Shown here: piece by piece, positions 63,925-64,000 of the stretch | Layout: each line of letters starts with the position of its first letter | Position numbering within the stretch: position 1 is the first letter of the stretch | The notes under the pieces: model-generated | What the model saw: only the letters and a program-made list of their open reading frames with translations | The model's database searches: none | What the model was told of the DNA's origin: nothing | Program-made: the position numbers and the translations under genes | Source: Magnetococcales bacterium | GTDB taxonomy: Bacteria; Pseudomonadota; Magnetococcia; Magnetococcales; Magnetaquicoccaceae | Reading direction: 5' to 3' | Assembly (NCBI GenBank): GCA_011089965.1 | Contig: JAANAU010000012.1 | Coordinates: 33,262-97,261, forward strand | DNA: 64,000 nucleotides

Positions 63925-64000
63925 TCAGGCCGCCGCAGGCAGCAGACCGAACTGACGCAGTTTGGCGATCCAGCGGGGGGCGTTACGTTTGACCGCAAAT
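63925..64000 (-). CDS. C-terminal end of an unidentified protein (runs off right edge)
   Basis: The minus strand from the right edge reads FAVKRNAPRWIAKLRQFGLL, PAAA and then TGA at 63925-63927. Only the last 24 residues are in the window. They look like a genuine basic C-terminal helix and the frame ends in an otherwise gene-free gap. The family cannot be told. Confidence 0.45.
   Translation of the reverse strand, partial: FAVKRNAPRWIAKLRQFGLLPAAA

Overview
This 64 kb chromosomal window comes from a Gram-negative proteobacterium. LpxD, TolC-family outer-membrane proteins and a peptidoglycan-recycling set (AmpG, AmpD, Mpl) point to a two-membrane cell. The gene content (split glycine decarboxylase P subunits, a free-standing FliG-like protein, several c-di-GMP and HAMP-type signalling proteins, SelO, many GC-rich genes with GGAG-type ribosome binding sites) would fit a Magnetococcales/alphaproteobacterial-type genome. 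That placement is an inference from content and style; no rRNA or magnetosome gene is present to confirm it.

Layout. 0-6 kb: a ThiF/MoeB-type adenylyltransferase cut by the left edge, a CI/LexA-type repressor, a YajD-type HNH protein, a DUF2249 protein, precorrin-2 dehydrogenase, an HD-GYP c-di-GMP phosphodiesterase and a secreted formylglycine-generating-enzyme-like protein. 6-14 kb: glycine cleavage genes gcvT, gcvPA and gcvPB (no gcvH here), enolase, a Cys-rich MerR regulator, SppA and LpxD. 14-16.5 kb: an accessory patch with a DUF4258/YgiT-zinc-finger pair, a DUF2064 protein and a decayed tyrosine recombinase. 16.5-31 kb: FliG-like protein, AmpG, a TolC-SPOR lipoprotein, IF-1 with a TTG start, ParE, a second TolC, a NifU-type scaffold, AmpD, Mpl, YqgE, then trpE-trpG-trpD-trpC. 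31-34 kb: a large CHASE-PAS-PAS-GGDEF-EAL protein.

34-36.8 kb is an AT-rich island with a compact three-gene operon of unrecognised proteins, the best candidate for an undescribed system. 37-45.4 kb returns to host-like DNA: queG, nadA, a small HD hydrolase, a ChaN-PDZ protein, a HAMP sensor lacking an output domain that overlaps a cyclic-nucleotide-binding MscS channel, and a J-domain protein overlapping a five-haem cytochrome c. 45-61 kb: intergenic hairpin repeats, SelO, a type-1 ABC substrate-binding protein, a CHASE2 pseudokinase, an Rpn-nuclease remnant, nth, a very large SNF2-family ATPase, a secreted lysine/glycine-rich protein, acnB and a double-FHA protein. 61-64 kb: an AT-rich DUF429-like gene, an ISAs1 transposase remnant with an in-frame stop, a DUF2252 protein, and the tail of a gene leaving the right edge.

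No rRNA, tRNA, CRISPR array or intact insertion sequence was seen.
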